16,078 nt of DNA from Candidatus Cloacimonadota bacterium (GTDB lineage: Bacteria > Cloacimonadota > Cloacimonadia > Cloacimonadales > TCS61), in assembly GCA_027064945.1 (NCBI GenBank), contig JAMOPB010000116.1:1-16078 (forward strand), read 5' to 3'. A program made the position numbers and the translations under genes. Under the pieces are notes generated by a model, which saw only the letters and a list, made by a program, of their open reading frames with translations, was not told the DNA's origin and ran no database searches. The number at the start of each line of letters is the position of its first letter. Position 1 is the stretch's first letter. Shown here in pieces: positions 14,288 to 16,078 of this stretch.

Positions 14288-15153
14288 ATAAAAAGATAAT
14301 CCTATTAATTATTGTAGTAGCATCTGTAATGTTGGCCTACTCGCAAATAGCAAAAACCGGATCCAAAGCAAATTGGCTTACTAATATGGAAGAAGCACAA
14401 AAAATTGCTGCTGAAAAAGATGTTCCTATTCTAATTAATTTCACAGGTTCAGATTGGTGTAGCTGGTGCCATAAACTTCGTGATGAAGTCTTCTCAACTG
14501 AAGAATTCATTAATTATGCAAATGATAATCTTGTTTTATTAGAACTTGATTTTCCCAAAAAAATTAAACAATCGAAAGAAGTAAAAGAACATAACAATAA
14601 ATATTTAAAAATGTTTGGTGTTAGAGGATTCCCAACAATATTAGTTGTAGATTCTCAGCTTAACATTCTTACTCAATTAGGCTATCAACCGGGCGGACCT
14701 GAAAAATATATTTCAGATATGGAAGCTTCCATCGTTTTCCCGAAAAAAAACTATGATAGAACTATTACAACAGCAAATGGAATCGAGTGGACTACAAGTT
14801 TTGAAAAAGCTAAAGATGAAGCAAAAGCAACAGGAAAAGCTATTTTTGTAGATTTTACAGGTTCTGATTGGTGTAGATGGTGCACAAAAATAAGCGAAGA
14901 GATCTTATCTACTGATAAATTTAAAGATTTCGCAAAAGAAAATCTTGTAATGCTTTATTTAGATTTCCCACAAACGAAAGAGTTACCTGCCGGAATGCAA
15001 CCATATAACCAAAAACTTGCTTCTCAATATGGAATTAAAGGCTTCCCAACAATTCTAATATTAGATGAAAATGGAAAAGAATTGGCTAGATTGGGCTATG
15101 AAAGAGCCGGAGTAGATAAATTTGTCGCTGATATTAAAAAGGCAATCCAATAA
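14284..15153 (+). CDS. Exported protein with two thioredoxin-like domains
   Basis: A 289-residue protein with an N-terminal signal sequence (basic NKK, hydrophobic about 5-19), then two tandem thioredoxin-fold domains. Domain 1 (about 30-150) has GSDWCSWCHKL with CxxC at 59-62 and GFPTIL with the cis-proline at P117. Domain 2 (about 165-289) has GSDWCRWCTKI with CxxC at 197-200 and GFPTIL with P255. The repeated pattern shows an internal duplication of a Thioredoxin_7-like unit. Both active sites are intact, so it likely works in the periplasm as a disulfide reductase or oxidoreductase. Its ATG overlaps the OsmC stop and GGAG lies 7 bases upstream. No lipobox cysteine is seen at the signal end. 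The redox partner is not in the window. Confidence 0.88.
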   Translation: MNKKIILLIIVVASVMLAYSQIAKTGSKANWLTNMEEAQKIAAEKDVPILINFTGSDWCSWCHKLRDEVFSTEEFINYANDNLVLLELDFPKKIKQSKEVKEHNNKYLKMFGVRGFPTILVVDSQLNILTQLGYQPGGPEKYISDMEASIVFPKKNYDRTITTANGIEWTTSFEKAKDEAKATGKAIFVDFTGSDWCRWCTKISEEILSTDKFKDFAKENLVMLYLDFPQTKELPAGMQPYNQKLASQYGIKGFPTILILDENGKELARLGYERAGVDKFVADIKKAIQ

Positions 15154-15172
15154 CAAATACTAGGAAATTCAA

Positions 15173-15919
15173 ATGAAAAAAATAATTAGTCTCCTCTTGC
15201 TTTTTGTTGCAATTACTCTTTTAGCTCAAGAACTCGATAAATTGTCTCAAGCAAATAAATTCAGGCAACAAGGCAAATATGAAAACGAGTTACAAGAGCT
15301 TGATAAATTGCTGATAAATGATGAAGATAATGTGGAAATTCTTTGGAGAATTGCACAAGCTCACTTTGATATTGCCGATCAATCAGAGGATAAAGATGTT
15401 CAAAAAAAACATTTTTATTCCGGCTTTAAATCAGCTGAAAAAGCTGTAAAAATTGATCCGAATAATGCAAGAGCAAATCATTGGTATGCTACTCTTATCG
15501 GGAAAATTGGCATGCTCGAAGGCAATAAACAAAAAATAAAAAATTCCTACAAAGTAAAAGAATATGCACTAAAATCTTTGGAAATTGATCCAAATTATGA
15601 CGGTTCTAATCATCTTTTAGGCAGATGGCATTATGAAATAGCCAGCTTAAGTTGGCCGGAAAGAAAGATTGCCAGCTTAATCTATTCTAAGCCACCAAAT
15701 GGAAGTTTTGCACGAGCTATCAGTTACTTTAAAAAAGCTGCAAAACTTAAGCCTGATGAAATTAGACATCAATTTTGGTTAGGTAAAACTTATCTTAAAA
15801 CTAAGGAAAAAGAAAAAGCTAGAGAAGCTTTTCGTAAAGTTTCTACAATGAAAGCTTTTGATAACAGTGATATTATCATGAAAAAAGAAGCAGCTAAATT
15901 GCTTAAGAAACTTAATTAA
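15173..15919 (+). CDS. Exported tetratricopeptide-repeat protein
   Basis: A 248-residue protein with a signal peptide (MKKIISLLLLFVAITLLAQ; probable cleavage near Ala18, no lipobox Cys). The mature part contains about four TPR-like helical pairs, including ANKFRQQGKYENELQELDKL, NARANHWYATLIGKIG, GSNHLLGRWHYEIASL and HQFWLGKTYLKTKEKEKARE. TPR proteins bind other proteins; no enzyme motif is visible. The layout resembles bacterial proteins similar to the TPR region of eukaryotic RMD proteins, but this is a loose match. It begins 19 bases after the thioredoxin-like gene with an AGGAA-type ribosome binding site and ends before a strong terminator, so it is probably the last gene of the MarR-OsmC operon and may work in the periplasm beside the thioredoxin-like protein. 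Confidence 0.83.
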   Translation: MKKIISLLLLFVAITLLAQELDKLSQANKFRQQGKYENELQELDKLLINDEDNVEILWRIAQAHFDIADQSEDKDVQKKHFYSGFKSAEKAVKIDPNNARANHWYATLIGKIGMLEGNKQKIKNSYKVKEYALKSLEIDPNYDGSNHLLGRWHYEIASLSWPERKIASLIYSKPPNGSFARAISYFKKAAKLKPDEIRHQFWLGKTYLKTKEKEKAREAFRKVSTMKAFDNSDIIMKKEAAKLLKKLN

Positions 15920-15950
15920 CTCATTTGAATTTCAGAATATATTTCTCATG

Positions 15951-15983
15951 CGGTAAGAGTAAAACTCTTACCGTTTTTTTTTT
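15951..15983 (+). terminator. Strong Rho-independent terminator
   Basis: A perfect 10-bp stem, CGGTAAGAGT (15951-15960) and ACTCTTACCG (15964-15973), with a 3-base AAA loop is followed directly by ten T residues. It lies 32 bases after the TPR stop and ends the right-hand operon. Confidence 0.97.
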
Positions 15984-16006
15984 GCATTTAAATAATTTTA
16001 AGCTTG

Positions 16007-16042
16007 AAGTGAGGAGAATAAGAAGTGACAAGTGAAAAGTGA
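16007..16042 (+). repeat. Short AAGTGA repeat with 7-bp period
   Basis: AAGTGA occurs at 16007, 16023, 16030 and 16037; the last three copies are spaced exactly 7 bases apart. The following bases to 16078 are purine-rich with no gene. The array may continue beyond the window edge. Confidence 0.5.
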
Positions 16043-16078
16043 AGCGTAGCGCGTAAAAAATGAAAAAGTAGAAAAAGC

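Noticed and set aside
1..16078. tRNA, rRNA, CRISPR array, integrase or prophage genes
   Set aside because: None could be recognised on either strand.

Overview
The window is AT-rich, roughly 30% G+C by eye. Every convincing gene lies on the + strand, packed with short gaps, ATGA/TAATG overlaps and several GTG/TTG starts behind AGGAG-like ribosome binding sites. Three features point to an uncultured bacterium of the FCB group, with Cloacimonadota a good candidate: a DUF5916 outer-membrane barrel protein, a group II geranylgeranylglyceryl phosphate synthase (GGGPS), and a UbiA-type DGGGP synthase. The phylum call is inference, because no rRNA gene or other phylogenetic marker is present.

Layout. 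Bases 2-124 hold the tail of an unidentified gene. Bases 128-3970 hold three overlapping genes: a seven-helix membrane protein, a PAS/HD-GYP cyclic-di-GMP phosphodiesterase, and a CBM9-like/DUF5916 outer-membrane protein. A short gap (3971-4075) with a TTGACA box and a perfect inverted repeat leads into a ten-gene run from 4076 to 12491. Its order is Gfo/Idh/MocA sugar dehydrogenase, type II GGPP synthase, UbiA-family DGGGP synthase, GGGP synthase, CpsB/YwqE-like PHP phosphatase, extended SDR, SAM methyltransferase-like protein, a 62-residue membrane protein, an LPG_synthase_TM (flippase-like) membrane protein and a MoxR AAA+ ATPase. From 12709 to 15919 there are two MarR-family paralogues, the second overlapping an OsmC-family gene, then a secreted double-thioredoxin-domain protein and a secreted TPR protein. 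A strong terminator ends this group at 15951-15983, and a 7-bp-period repeat sits at the window edge.

The main point of interest is 5114-7628. Three consecutive genes encode the enzymes that make GGPP, join it to sn-glycerol-1-phosphate and add the second geranylgeranyl chain, which are the core steps of archaeal ether-lipid synthesis, in what otherwise looks like a bacterial genome. The FARM region of the prenyl synthase has a small residue at the chain-length position, which fits a C20 product. Downstream genes (phosphatase, SDR, methyltransferase, flippase-like protein) could process or move such lipids, but that is inference. No glycerol-1-phosphate dehydrogenase or CDP-archaeol synthase is in the window.

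The right third looks like a thiol/redox-stress group: two cysteine-containing MarR regulators, a two-cysteine OsmC protein and an exported protein with two CxxC thioredoxin domains.
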